The position numbers and the translations under genes were made by a program. Below the pieces are notes generated by a model. The model saw only the letters and a program-made list of their open reading frames with translations, was not told where the DNA came from and did no database searches. From Pseudoalteromonas aliena SW19 (lineage in GTDB: Bacteria > Pseudomonadota > Gammaproteobacteria > Enterobacterales > Alteromonadaceae), in contig NZ_AQGU01000025.1 in the NCBI RefSeq assembly GCF_014905615.1, positions 434,001 to 498,000 of the forward strand: 64,000 bases of DNA, in the 5' to 3' direction. Shown here in pieces: positions 18,160-26,365 of the stretch. Each line of letters starts with the position of its first letter. The stretch's first letter is position 1.

Positions 18160-18665
18160 TAAAATGGATTCAACGTATAGCCTTGTTGTTGTAATTGCGC
18201 ATGGGCAGTCATGGCAGAAAGCGACATCTGCACACCTTCAATTAACTGCTTTGGCGAAACTTTATTATGCGTAGCCGACTGACCACACACATAAACAACG
18301 GTATTGTTAGCGAGTAATTGTTTAATTAAACGTTGATTTTTATTATCGGTTTTAAAACGTTTTTTATATTCAGTATTAGCGAGTACATCTAAACTGGCAC
18401 TACCGTGAACCACTAACGCAAGCTGAATATTTTCTGATTTAACACCGTGCGCTACATGCATATTAATAAAGCGCGCCAGTGAATTTATATTATTATTTTG
18501 CTCACCATTTTTAGCCCCTTGTGCAACATCAAACACTATTTTAAATACGGTAGAGTCGTTAATTTTTGCATGCTCCGGTACAGAGTAAAAATAACCAAAG
18601 TCTTTAATAGCCAGTTCATTAGCCAGTGAAAGCGAACTAAAAAACAGCAATAATAAGTATTTCAT
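18159..18665 (-). CDS. Secreted DsrE-like protein
   Basis: Small protein of 168 residues with a signal peptide (MKYLLLLFFSSLSLA), so probably periplasmic. The body follows the DsrE/DsrF-like fold: KIVFDVAQGAK, a long helix with NSLARFINMHVAHGV, LALVVHGSAS, and VVYVCGQSATH with a single Cys near the usual active position. Family members take part in sulfur transfer, but many periplasmic ones have no known role. It is translationally coupled to the downstream GDSL gene. Confidence 0.75.
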   Translation of the reverse strand: MKYLLLLFFSSLSLANELAIKDFGYFYSVPEHAKINDSTVFKIVFDVAQGAKNGEQNNNINSLARFINMHVAHGVKSENIQLALVVHGSASLDVLANTEYKKRFKTDNKNQRLIKQLLANNTVVYVCGQSATHNKVSPKQLIEGVQMSLSAMTAHAQLQQQGYTLNPF

Positions 18666-18690
18666 AAAACATTCCTGTGTTATTGCGTAA

Positions 18691-18707
18691 CTAGGGCATG
18701 TTGACCA
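18691..18707. repeat. Solo end of a family A repeat element
   Basis: CTAGGGCATGTTGACCA matches the terminal repeat of the 15226 and 17242 elements, but no second end or interior follows. It is probably a remnant, located between the flavodoxin-fold reductase stop and the DsrE-like start. Confidence 0.55.
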
Positions 18708-18748
18708 ATCTAATAAATTACCAGAAGCAAAGCCTAAAAGGCAGCGGA

Positions 18749-19222
18749 TTATACTGCCGATTGCGTTTTTTTATGCTGATGGCTTACAAAACTCATCCCT
18801 AAATAGTTAAAAGTTTGTTTAAACATCTGTACAAACACCTCTGGGGCCTCAATAGATGATGCATTTGATAGCAACGAAAAATCTTTGCTACGCAGCAAGC
18901 GTAATCTTGGTTTTAAGTGTTCATCGTCCATGTAATCTGTGATTCTATCTATAAAAGCCTTCATTTGTATTGTTGTGTTGTACCAATATACTGGAGACGC
19001 AAATACCCAATGGTCGTAATTTAAAAGTGATTCAAACAGCTGGTAAAAATCGTCATTCTTATAATTTTTATTGTAACAATAAGGAGGGATTTTATAATCA
19101 TCTAGGCACACAACGCGCACATCATTTTGCTCAGCAAAACTATTTACATGAGCCGATGTATTACCATTTTTACGTGCTGATGAATAAATAATAACCGTAC
19201 TGCGATTAAGTTTTTGTTGCAT
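18749..19222 (-). CDS. Flavodoxin-fold NAD(P)H-dependent oxidoreductase, SoxR target
   Basis: Predicted FMN-binding reductase of 157 residues. The phosphate-binding loop SSARKNGNTSAHV and the FASPVYWYNTTIQMKAFIDR block are typical of the FMN reductase/NQO-like flavodoxin fold. It is slightly short for the family, and a repeat remnant sits about 40 bases past its stop, so the C terminus may be trimmed. AAGGAAC precedes the ATG. It is divergent from soxR, and a SoxR box lies in its promoter with the 19-bp spacer typical of MerR-type control, so induction by redox-active compounds is expected. Confidence 0.85.
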   Translation of the reverse strand: MQQKLNRSTVIIYSSARKNGNTSAHVNSFAEQNDVRVVCLDDYKIPPYCYNKNYKNDDFYQLFESLLNYDHWVFASPVYWYNTTIQMKAFIDRITDYMDDEHLKPRLRLLRSKDFSLLSNASSIEAPEVFVQMFKQTFNYLGMSFVSHQHKKTQSAV

Positions 19223-19251
19223 TTTGTTAGTTCCTTTTTTATGTTGTACGC

Positions 19252-19282
19252 AGCTTAAAACCTCAAGTTACATTGAGGTCAA
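19252..19282 (-). promoter_or_regulatory. SoxR-controlled promoter with SoxR box
   Basis: The dyad CCTCAAGTTACATTGAGG (19261-19278) has exact arms CCTCAA/TTGAGG and differs from the E. coli soxS operator core at only a few central bases. On the minus strand it lies between TTGACC (19277-19282) and TAAGCT (19252-19257), 19 bp apart. This long spacer is the hallmark of MerR-family activated promoters. The orientation points to the flavodoxin-fold gene; soxR itself may be autoregulated from the same site. Confidence 0.85.
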
Positions 19283-19298
19283 CTCATGGAGTTAAATA

Positions 19299-19766
19299 AT
19301 GAACACGGATCAAAAAAAACTCACAGAAGCTAATTTAACAGTTGGTTATGTAGCAAAAAGAAGTGGTGTTAAAGTATCAACCTTGCACTTTTACGAAACT
19401 AAACAGCTAATAAGAAGTTGGCGTAATACTGGTAACCAGCGACGCTATAAGCCTGATGTATTAAGGCGTGTTGCAGTTATAAAGGCAGCACAAGCAATGG
19501 GAATAACGCTGGATGAAATTAAAAATACGTTAGCAACACTTCCCGATAATAGAACACCCACAAAACAAGATTGGTCAGCGCTTTCTAAGCAATGGCAAGC
19601 ACAACTTGATGAACGAATTGCTTATATGCAAGGTATACGTGACAAAGTAAATGATTGTATTGGGTGCGGTTGCTTGTCACTTAAAAGTTGCCCTATCTAT
19701 AATAAAGATGATTTTTTGGGAGATAGTCAAAGTGGTGCAGTATTGTTAGGTAAACTTAATAAGTAA
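19299..19766 (+). CDS. soxR: Redox-sensitive transcriptional activator SoxR
   Basis: MerR-family regulator of 155 residues. The N-terminal winged helix (TVGYVAKRSGVKVSTLHFYE) and dimerisation helix are followed by the [2Fe-2S] ligand motif CIGCGCLSLKSC near residue 120, which is specific to SoxR. Oxidation of the cluster activates target promoters. No soxS is visible. As in most bacteria outside the enterics, SoxR probably acts directly on a reductase gene, here the divergent flavodoxin-fold gene. GGAG lies ahead of the ATG. Confidence 0.97.
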   Translation: MNTDQKKLTEANLTVGYVAKRSGVKVSTLHFYETKQLIRSWRNTGNQRRYKPDVLRRVAVIKAAQAMGITLDEIKNTLATLPDNRTPTKQDWSALSKQWQAQLDERIAYMQGIRDKVNDCIGCGCLSLKSCPIYNKDDFLGDSQSGAVLLGKLNK

Positions 19767-19915
19767 AAGCATTTAGCTTTTATCACTATTTGATTGATAC
19801 TCTGAATTTAATGTTCGTCAGCACGCCTATCTCAAGTGAATTTAACTTCTGCAGTGTTAAAATATCAGCTTGAGAGAGGTTCGTCACAAAGTATTCTAAT
19901 AAAATTACCAACAGC

Positions 19916-21082
19916 CTAATCTAGACCGTTTAAACCTTCTCTGGCTGCTCTGTATAAAGCGCCGAGTGTTGAATCGAATACTGATTTTATAAAGCTGTAC
20001 GTTAGTTCTACCATTGTACTAATCACTTTACCTGCAAACACTAACATATGCCCTAGCAAGCCTAAGGTTTGCGCTGCAAAAGAAGCTGATGCTTTTGCTA
20101 TTTTATCTAAAGTACGTGCAAGCATATCGTAAAAAGTTAACCCTGTTCCAATGGCCGCTTGTGCAGCAACCGCACTGTAATAGCCGGCATCTTTTAACAA
20201 CGTAATTAATGCTGCACTTAATTTATCTGACCAATGTGCATTAAATGAAGCTTGGTTTCTATCTTCAAACCGTAAACGTACGGGTGTACTTAAAAAATGA
20301 TTAGCTTGTACTGTTAAGTTATTCCAATCACTGCTATTTGCCGTGTTAATATAGCCAGGCGTACCGTTTAATTTATGTGCGGCGCCTTTTAAGCCTTGAC
20401 CATTATCTAAACGAATTTCTTGACCATTATAAGGCGCATGCGAAAATGGCCATAAAGGGACTTTAGCTACTGGATCAGCGCCATGAGTACAACGGTAAAT
20501 TTTATCAATTCTTGATGTTGCTGCTCTAGCAAAATTATCTAAGCCTACACGGGGAGAACCAAATGTATAAAGCTGCACAGGTAGAGAATATTCTGCTTTT
20601 ATCCAATCGGCAGAAAGTGTAGCTAAAGCGCCGCCTAAACTATGGCCAACAATATGAACACAACCTGTTATTTTATCTCGAATGTTTGCCGTTACAAATT
20701 CTTGCAACGTAGGTTTCATCGAATAAAATGTTTTATTAAACCCCGCATGCACCATACTACCGTTTGCGCCGCCACTTAAACCAAAATGTGCGTCAGTTAG
20801 TCCATCCCGTAAAGATGCTGTACCACGTATTGTTATAACTGAATCACCTTGGTAAATGCCTTGCCCATGACCTAACAAACCAAAGCCAGTGCTCAGACCA
20901 AACAAATGAGAAAAAAATCCACCTGACACTCCTTGCACAGCTTCTGAGTTTACCCCAAAGTTGAAATTGCCACGTAAAGCTGGGTGCAGGGAGTTGTTTA
21001 GTAAAGTCGTACTTTTAATGCTTTTAGCTTTATAAGCAAGCGACGCCATTTGTACTGCTTGCATAGGTGTTAAAGTATTCAT
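19916..21082 (-). CDS. Class-3 lipase family protein, possible toxin effector
   Basis: Alpha/beta hydrolase of 388 residues with the lipase class-3 signature HIVGHSLGGALATL (Ser148 nucleophile) and TFGSPRVG; a likely acid is Asp203 in GADPVAK. There is no signal peptide. The C-terminal third (about 285-380) is rich in Ala and hydrophobic helices and could insert into membranes. The upstream gene on the same strand, 32 bases away, encodes a small protein with an export signal. A leaderless lipase next to an exported small protein is the layout of type VI lipase effectors and their immunity proteins, but no VgrG, PAAR or secretion genes occur here. A plain intracellular lipase is the alternative. 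Confidence 0.8.
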   Translation of the reverse strand: MNTLTPMQAVQMASLAYKAKSIKSTTLLNNSLHPALRGNFNFGVNSEAVQGVSGGFFSHLFGLSTGFGLLGHGQGIYQGDSVITIRGTASLRDGLTDAHFGLSGGANGSMVHAGFNKTFYSMKPTLQEFVTANIRDKITGCVHIVGHSLGGALATLSADWIKAEYSLPVQLYTFGSPRVGLDNFARAATSRIDKIYRCTHGADPVAKVPLWPFSHAPYNGQEIRLDNGQGLKGAAHKLNGTPGYINTANSSDWNNLTVQANHFLSTPVRLRFEDRNQASFNAHWSDKLSAALITLLKDAGYYSAVAAQAAIGTGLTFYDMLARTLDKIAKASASFAAQTLGLLGHMLVFAGKVISTMVELTYSFIKSVFDSTLGALYRAAREGLNGLD

Positions 21083-21114
21083 ATAAAGTCCTTTTGAATG
21101 AGTCTGTCAAAAAG

Positions 21115-21636
21115 TTAGATTTTACACGTCGTATAAATTGTAAAAACGTGTTCAGGTGCTTCTTTTATTGGTAAGTCATATGTTTGTGGCTCTTTTGAAA
21201 TATCACACACTAAACTGGTTAACAGCTCAGTTAACGTACTACTCTCTTCATGCAAAGACACAGTCACGTACCACAATACAATGCCCTCTGGTGTCCCATT
21301 TTCTAAATATATATGCTGAATTAGTGACTCGTTGTCGAACATATTTGATGGTTTTGACGTCTTAATCGCTTTTTTTGGAAATGAAAAATACCCATCACTA
21401 TCTGTTGTTGCCTCATCTATATATTCATCGCCATAAGTAAGCGTTCTCGTTACTTTTGTGTTTGCAACGGGTTGCCCATCATCTAATAACTGCCCCTTTA
21501 CTGAAGCCGATAAAACAAAATCTTGCTTATTAAAAAAACCAAACATATCTGCACAAGCCTGTGTTGTAGTAAAAATAATGGTAATAGATACAATTACCAA
21601 AAAGTAAGCTTTAAAACGTGATAACAAAATATACAA
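21115..21636 (-). CDS. Exported Ig-like protein, candidate immunity partner of the lipase
   Basis: Protein of about 170 residues with an N-terminal hydrophobic segment and a probable cleavage site near TTQACA, so it is likely periplasmic. The middle resembles carboxypeptidase-regulatory/DUF6795-like beta domains: VKGQLLDDGQPVANTKVTRTL, ATTDSDGYFSFP. The start is uncertain. There is no ATG before the signal segment, so it must begin with TTG at 21636 or 21627; the latter has GGGAG nine bases upstream. It precedes the lipase gene on the same strand. The immunity role is inferred from layout only, and the DUF6795 assignment is from memory. Confidence 0.65.
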   Translation of the reverse strand: MYILLSRFKAYFLVIVSITIIFTTTQACADMFGFFNKQDFVLSASVKGQLLDDGQPVANTKVTRTLTYGDEYIDEATTDSDGYFSFPKKAIKTSKPSNMFDNESLIQHIYLENGTPEGIVLWYVTVSLHEESSTLTELLTSLVCDISKEPQTYDLPIKEAPEHVFTIYTTCKI

Positions 21637-21920
21637 GCTCCCAAATATTCGCTTTAAAATATACTTATCGTGTTGCTATTTAATGACGTTTATAAAGTAT
21701 ATAAATATTGATGAATTGCCATATTGTCTAAAATTCAGTCTAATTGGATACAAAGGCAACCGCAAGCATTTAGAACAAAACACAGTCATCACTCAATAGG
21801 TTATTTACTAAAAAAACACTTCATAAACAAGCTTACAAATAACGCTAAGCCCAAGTCCCATCATCAATATGTAACCATAAAAAATAGCAATCGCCCCTCC
21901 TGATGCATCCCCTATTTTAT

Positions 21921-22337
21921 CTATTTCAATACACGCAGAACAAAATATGAAAAAATAAAAAAGTTAGCGATTACCCCCAAAAGATAAGCACCACCAAATA
22001 AAGGAAAAATACCTACTAATAATGCGCTAAGCATAATTAAAATACTTGATAGCGCCTCTTTAAATGAAAATCGATACTCAATAATTTTTAATACTAAGGT
22101 GACTACCATTAAGGCTAAAAAATACAGCGAAGGCCAAAACTGATTATATAAATAGTCCACGCTAAAAAATTGGCTAATAGTCAATGAAGGCTCTTCAACT
22201 GAAGGACTTAAGTTTGGTGTTGTAACGTGTGTAGAGTCATCAGTAACAAAGTACGCGACCGCAACAATAATTAATTTTATAATCCCAAAAAATATAAAAC
22301 TTGCTATGGTAAGTCCTATTGCATCATCTCTGGTCAA
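21921..22337 (-). CDS. Small multi-spanning membrane protein of unknown function
   Basis: Hypothetical protein of 138 residues with about four hydrophobic helices (near 7-33, 65-85, 93-112 and 115-135) and a polar loop around 35-60. No family was recognised. The start is a TTG at 22337 with a poor ribosome-binding site. The next frame over (about 21808-21930) encodes a further hydrophobic stretch, GGAIAIFYGYILMMGLGL and more, ending at 21808. It could be a separate small peptide or the remains of a frameshifted C terminus. Confidence 0.45.
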   Translation of the reverse strand: MTRDDAIGLTIASFIFFGIIKLIIVAVAYFVTDDSTHVTTPNLSPSVEEPSLTISQFFSVDYLYNQFWPSLYFLALMVVTLVLKIIEYRFSFKEALSSILIMLSALLVGIFPLFGGAYLLGVIANFFIFSYFVLRVLK

Positions 22338-22543
22338 GCTTATTTTCTTTACTTCCTACTATTATGCCTAGCAATATGTCTAAAAAACGCTAAATAAACG
22401 AATAAAGGCTGTAAAAACAGCATTAAAATACTCGTATTTATGAGTGTCAGTTATCATCCTTGAAGTGAAAAAAGTTAATGCAACACGAATGCTGCAAGAA
22501 CATGAAAAACAAGTGAGTACTTAACAAAATATAAAGGTTGGTA

Positions 22544-22810
22544 TTAAAGGTTAACTTTTTGCAAGTACGTTTTAAGTTTTAACAACCCAGATTCGAGTTC
22601 AAACTTTTGAATTTTCGGGTTTTTAAACTTAAAGCCGTTTGAAATATGCGTATTAATCATAGTAGCCATACCCTCAAAGCCCTCTGGCGCTTTAGCCACT
22701 AAGTCGCTGAGTAAAGGTTGAATAAGCACTTGATGATCTTCTATTAGGGAAGGATCCTCATAAATATCATATACAAGGTTGGTTAGTGTTTGTTGGTTTT
22801 GTTGTTCCAT
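22544..22810 (-). CDS. Hypothetical protein, 88 residues
   Basis: Small acidic soluble protein (MEQQNQQTLTNLVYDIYEDPSL and onward), predicted mostly helical. No signal peptide, membrane segment or known motif was seen. The ATG at 22810 has only a weak ribosome-binding site. It stands alone with no clear operon partner. Confidence 0.5.
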   Translation of the reverse strand: MEQQNQQTLTNLVYDIYEDPSLIEDHQVLIQPLLSDLVAKAPEGFEGMATMINTHISNGFKFKNPKIQKFELESGLLKLKTYLQKVNL

Positions 22811-23397
22811 AATAATTTCTATTAGCCCTATATTAGGGTTAACAGCTCCTTTTGAGTTTAATAATTCATTCCATTAATAAAAATTGAACCTAACTACTCA
22901 AATCATTAAAGTAATTAGAGCTGATATTTAATCATATTTTTCTAGAGATATACCAGTTTCTTTTTGTTTTTTGCCATTTTCAGTTTTAACTTATTTTGTA
23001 TAGATTGCATAGAGTTTTTTCTTGGATACTAATTGCTTGAATTATTACTAGGGCCTGTTTATCTTTCGAGGTTGAATTTGCAGCAGACTGTTTGGTATTT
23101 AGGCAAGGCAAAGCCTATGTAGTGTGGTTATTCCATATAAATAGGCGATAACTCAGCATAAATGCCAGACATGCACTGCCCTTTGGGTTCTTTCTAGGGG
23201 CAATTTACTCTTTGTTGCTCGGTTTTTACTTAGCCCACTAGGTTACAAACCTCGCGTCGCGATTAAATAGCCCCTAGATTAAACAAATTTTAATCCTGAA
23301 AGGTCACAGGCCCTAGCAAAACAATCAGAGCTGAAGGTAGTGATAATGCGAGAACAGTATCGGCCTTTTATATTTTTTCTCTTTAATTAAAAATATA
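22811..23397. other. Gene-free stretch containing an inverted family A element
   Basis: The AT-rich sequence from 22811 to 23047 has only very short frames. The family A element occupies 23048-23316. The rest leads to the terminator of the ABC exporter genes. No RNA gene was recognised. Confidence 0.5.
23048..23316. repeat. MITE-like element, family A, inverted copy
   Basis: A 269-bp copy in the orientation opposite to 17242-17558. The ends are CTAGGGCCTGTTTATCTTTC and, in reverse complement, CTAGGGCCTGTGACCTTTC. The interior blocks GACTGTTTGGTATTTAGGCA, GCCTATGTAGTGTGGTTATT and TTGCTCGGTTTTTACTTA are shared with the other copy in reverse. It lacks a central block (the CTCCTGCGT region) present in that copy. 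Confidence 0.85.
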
Positions 23398-23419
23398 AAA
23401 GGTAGCGAAGGCTACCTTT
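23391..23419 (-). terminator. Terminator of the ABC exporter operon
   Basis: AAAGGTAGC (23398-23406), loop GAAG, GCTACCTTT (23411-23419). On the minus strand the stem is followed by TATATTTTT, 30 bases after the permease stop. Confidence 0.85.
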
Positions 23420-23448
23420 CATAACTTGCTTACCAATTTAAAAACACG

Positions 23449-24660
23449 CTATCTAAACAAAACATCTTCACGATTAAACCATTTAACACAAAATGCCAAA
23501 AGCGCTGCCGCTATAATTGCTGTTGCTAAAAAGATTAAACCAACAAACGTGTAATCTACAGTGCCCTTTACTATTTCTTTAATTGCTAAAGCTACATTTG
23601 TAACAGGAATAAATGCTGTTTTGGCATTAAGTTCCATATTTGGCATTATTGAAATAATAATAGGGAAAAATACACCCATGCTAAGTGGAGCCATATAGTT
23701 TTGTGCTTCTTTAAACGTACGTGCATAAATAGAAATAGCCAGCGCTAAGGCCGAAAATATAGCAGCAATTGGCAAAAGTAATACAAATATCATCAGTAAA
23801 TCGCTAACTGCTAATGTACTAAACGCGGCTTTGATGAAATCTAAATCTGCAAATGCTAATGCAAGTGCAACCCAAACGCCCATACTTAAAACGGTTATGG
23901 TTGTACTAGCAATAGAGGTTGTTAACAACGTAATAAATTTACCGAGTACTAGTTCAGTCCGCGTAATCGGCGTCAATAATAATGTTTCAAGAGTGCCACG
24001 CTCTTTCTCGCCCGCGCCCAAGTCGATTGCAGGATATGTAGCGCCCATTAAGACTAATGGAATAAGTAAATATGGTAAAAATCCACCGATTTTTTCACCC
24101 AAATTTTCACGTTTATCTGCTGTATCAACTTTAACGACTTCGATTGGATTTAAAATGGCTTTTTGCGTTGACTCATTAACACCAAAGCTAAGTAACTTTT
24201 CCTTTTGCAACACATCACTGTATTCTTTTGCAAGTTCTTTTACGCGCTCAAATAAAAAGTTAATAGATTTAGCATCATTAAAAACAATTTCCCACTTACT
24301 TTGCTTGCCGTTATTAAGTGTTTGCTGTGCTTGGCTTGGTAGGTAGATACCCATATCAATATCGCCGGCGATAACGCCAGCCTTGAGTTCTTCAATCGTA
24401 TTAAAAGTTTTAGTTCCTTTATATAACTCGAAACTTTTGTGATAAAACACTTTATCTGTAAACTCTTGTGCATATTGGCCATTAATAATTACATAGGTAT
24501 TTACTTTTTGCTCTGCATCAAGCGCGGCTTGCGAGCTCATAAACGCCATCACAGCAAATATCAGTGGGAAAATAGCAACAGGCAATGCAACAACGAATAG
24601 TAGTGTTTTTTTATCGCGTAGTAATTCTCTTAATTCCTTTTTAAATACCTCAAACATCAT
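23449..24660 (-). CDS. natB: ABC-2 exporter permease, NatB-like
   Basis: Inner-membrane permease of 403 residues. One helix near residues 20-42 is followed by a large extracytoplasmic domain (about 45-185) and five or six C-terminal helices. The conserved stretch LGAGEKERGTLETLLLTP is typical of NatB-type ABC-2 permeases. The NatAB system of Bacillus exports sodium, but many homologues have unknown substrates. It overlaps the upstream ATPase gene by 11 bases, so the two are coupled. Substrate unknown here. Confidence 0.88.
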   Translation of the reverse strand: MMFEVFKKELRELLRDKKTLLFVVALPVAIFPLIFAVMAFMSSQAALDAEQKVNTYVIINGQYAQEFTDKVFYHKSFELYKGTKTFNTIEELKAGVIAGDIDMGIYLPSQAQQTLNNGKQSKWEIVFNDAKSINFLFERVKELAKEYSDVLQKEKLLSFGVNESTQKAILNPIEVVKVDTADKRENLGEKIGGFLPYLLIPLVLMGATYPAIDLGAGEKERGTLETLLLTPITRTELVLGKFITLLTTSIASTTITVLSMGVWVALALAFADLDFIKAAFSTLAVSDLLMIFVLLLPIAAIFSALALAISIYARTFKEAQNYMAPLSMGVFFPIIISIMPNMELNAKTAFIPVTNVALAIKEIVKGTVDYTFVGLIFLATAIIAAALLAFCVKWFNREDVLFR

Positions 24661-25438
24661 GCTTCTCCGTTAATATATTCATAAACGCTTGGTTTAATTC
24701 GTCACTGTTACCTGCTTTTCTAAACTCATCAACAGTGCCATCAAAACAGCTTATACCTTCATTAATAACCGCAACACGGTCACATAATAACGCGACTTCG
24801 TCTAAGTGATGGGTCGAAAAAATAACGGGTGTCCCTTGTGCTTTTAAACCTTTAATAAATTCAATGACGGTTTGTGTAGTCATAATATCTAAACCCGTTG
24901 TTGGCTCATCGAGTACAACTACTGCTGGGCGATGAACAACTGCACGGGCTATATTCGCTTTTTGTTTCATACCCGTTGATAAGTTTTCAGCTCGCTTATC
25001 TATAAACTTATGCATATCGAGTAAAGTGAATAACTCTTCACAACGCGAGGCTATATCATTTTTTTTCATGCCGTGAAGTTTGGCAAAATATTCTATATTT
25101 TCTTTTACGGTTAAACGCCCGTACAACCCGGTAGAGCCAGATAAAAAGCCAATAGATTTGCGACCTAACAATGGCTTTTTAACTATGTCGTTACCTGCAA
25201 TAGTGATGCTGCCTTCATCTGGTTTCAATGCCGTTGATAACATCCGTAACGTGGTTGTTTTGCCCGCGCCATTAGGACCTAATAAACCAAGTACTTCGCC
25301 TTTTGCACAGCTAAAACTAACGTTACGTACTGAATGAAAATAATCTTTGTCTTCGCGGGGATCTATCTCGTCGACTTTATTTTTTTTATGGTCTTTCGTT
25401 AGCTTAAATTTCTTTTTAAGCCCAGCAACTTCTATCAT
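24650..25438 (-). CDS. natA: ABC transporter ATP-binding protein, NatA-like
   Basis: Cytoplasmic ATPase of 262 residues. It has Walker A GPNGAGKTT, signature LSTGMKQK, Walker B VVVLDEPTTGLD and the switch His in STHHLDE. It drives the NatB-like permease encoded next. The N-terminal insertion rich in Lys and Asp (about residues 10-35) is longer than in most NatA proteins. It overlaps the upstream DUF3025 gene as ATGA. Confidence 0.93.
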   Translation of the reverse strand: MIEVAGLKKKFKLTKDHKKNKVDEIDPREDKDYFHSVRNVSFSCAKGEVLGLLGPNGAGKTTTLRMLSTALKPDEGSITIAGNDIVKKPLLGRKSIGFLSGSTGLYGRLTVKENIEYFAKLHGMKKNDIASRCEELFTLLDMHKFIDKRAENLSTGMKQKANIARAVVHRPAVVVLDEPTTGLDIMTTQTVIEFIKGLKAQGTPVIFSTHHLDEVALLCDRVAVINEGISCFDGTVDEFRKAGNSDELNQAFMNILTEKHDV

Positions 25439-26247
25439 GCTCGTGTCCTTCGTTTCGGTCTAAAGTAGTCCGTATTGTTATAAAATGCTTCATCTGTATT
25501 TTCATCATGCCAACCAGGCACACCTAATAATGGTAATGGTGAAAGCTGTTTATTATCGGCTAAACAATTATCAATTTTAATCATCTCATAAAGGGCTTGA
25601 TCTAGGTACTGGTATTGAGCTGCTAAATCTTTACAAAATATTTCATCTGGTACAAAAACAAATAAAGCTTTGCCCGTTAAACCTATATAAGGTTTAGTTA
25701 GCATTTCGTAATTTGCATGGCCAAACATAAATGGCTGTATAGTTTTACCCCATTCATTTTTATGCTCAACAAATGCAGTTTTCCATTGATGATCGCAAAG
25801 CCACTGCTTCCACTTATTCTCGCTTATTGCTAACACAACACCACACTCATCAAAAAGTGTTAATGCATTTCTGTGCTTCGTGCGCTGTTGTAAACCATAC
25901 TCAGCAATATCTTGCACGTGCCTTTGGTTTATAAGTGCTTTAGTTTTAGGGAACAAACACCAAATAAAGCCGCCAAATAGATCATGCCAATTTTCTGTGC
26001 GTGTGGGCACTTCGCCAGTTTCAAAAATAACTTGCTCATAGTAACGATCGCCAAAATCTATTTTTGCATCGTCAATAAACCGTATCGGTAGATTATTTTC
26101 ATTAATAGCATTTAGGTATGGGGCAAACCACTGTGGTGTTGGCCAGCTTATTTGCTCATCAATTTTAAAAAGAGTATTTAGATGCAAAAATGCACCACTT
26201 TGCAGACTACTTGGCTGCCACTGCTCCGGGGGGGTAAAACGTTTCAT
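25435..26247 (-). CDS. DUF3025-like protein
   Basis: Soluble protein of 270 residues. The blocks ETGEVPTRTENWHDLFGGFIWCLFPKTKALINQRH and QRTKHRNALTLFDECGVVLA match the DUF3025 family as I recall it. Function is unknown. The stop overlaps the NatA start, so it heads this three-gene operon. No catalytic motif is evident. Confidence 0.75.
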   Translation of the reverse strand: MKRFTPPEQWQPSSLQSGAFLHLNTLFKIDEQISWPTPQWFAPYLNAINENNLPIRFIDDAKIDFGDRYYEQVIFETGEVPTRTENWHDLFGGFIWCLFPKTKALINQRHVQDIAEYGLQQRTKHRNALTLFDECGVVLAISENKWKQWLCDHQWKTAFVEHKNEWGKTIQPFMFGHANYEMLTKPYIGLTGKALFVFVPDEIFCKDLAAQYQYLDQALYEMIKIDNCLADNKQLSPLPLLGVPGWHDENTDEAFYNNTDYFRPKRRTRA

Positions 26248-26365
26248 TGTTATTAGTTACTTACTCGTTTATGCCTTAAACTTTACAACAGTTTACCGCA
26301 AAAACTGGTTCTACTTAATAGAAGTTAATATACTTACGAGAACTTAAAACAAGAAATGAGCTGAT

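Noticed and set aside
23831-24346. 171-residue plus-strand frame over the NatB-like gene
   Set aside because: It is antisense to a well-supported permease, has low-complexity Ser/Asn-rich content and no known motif.
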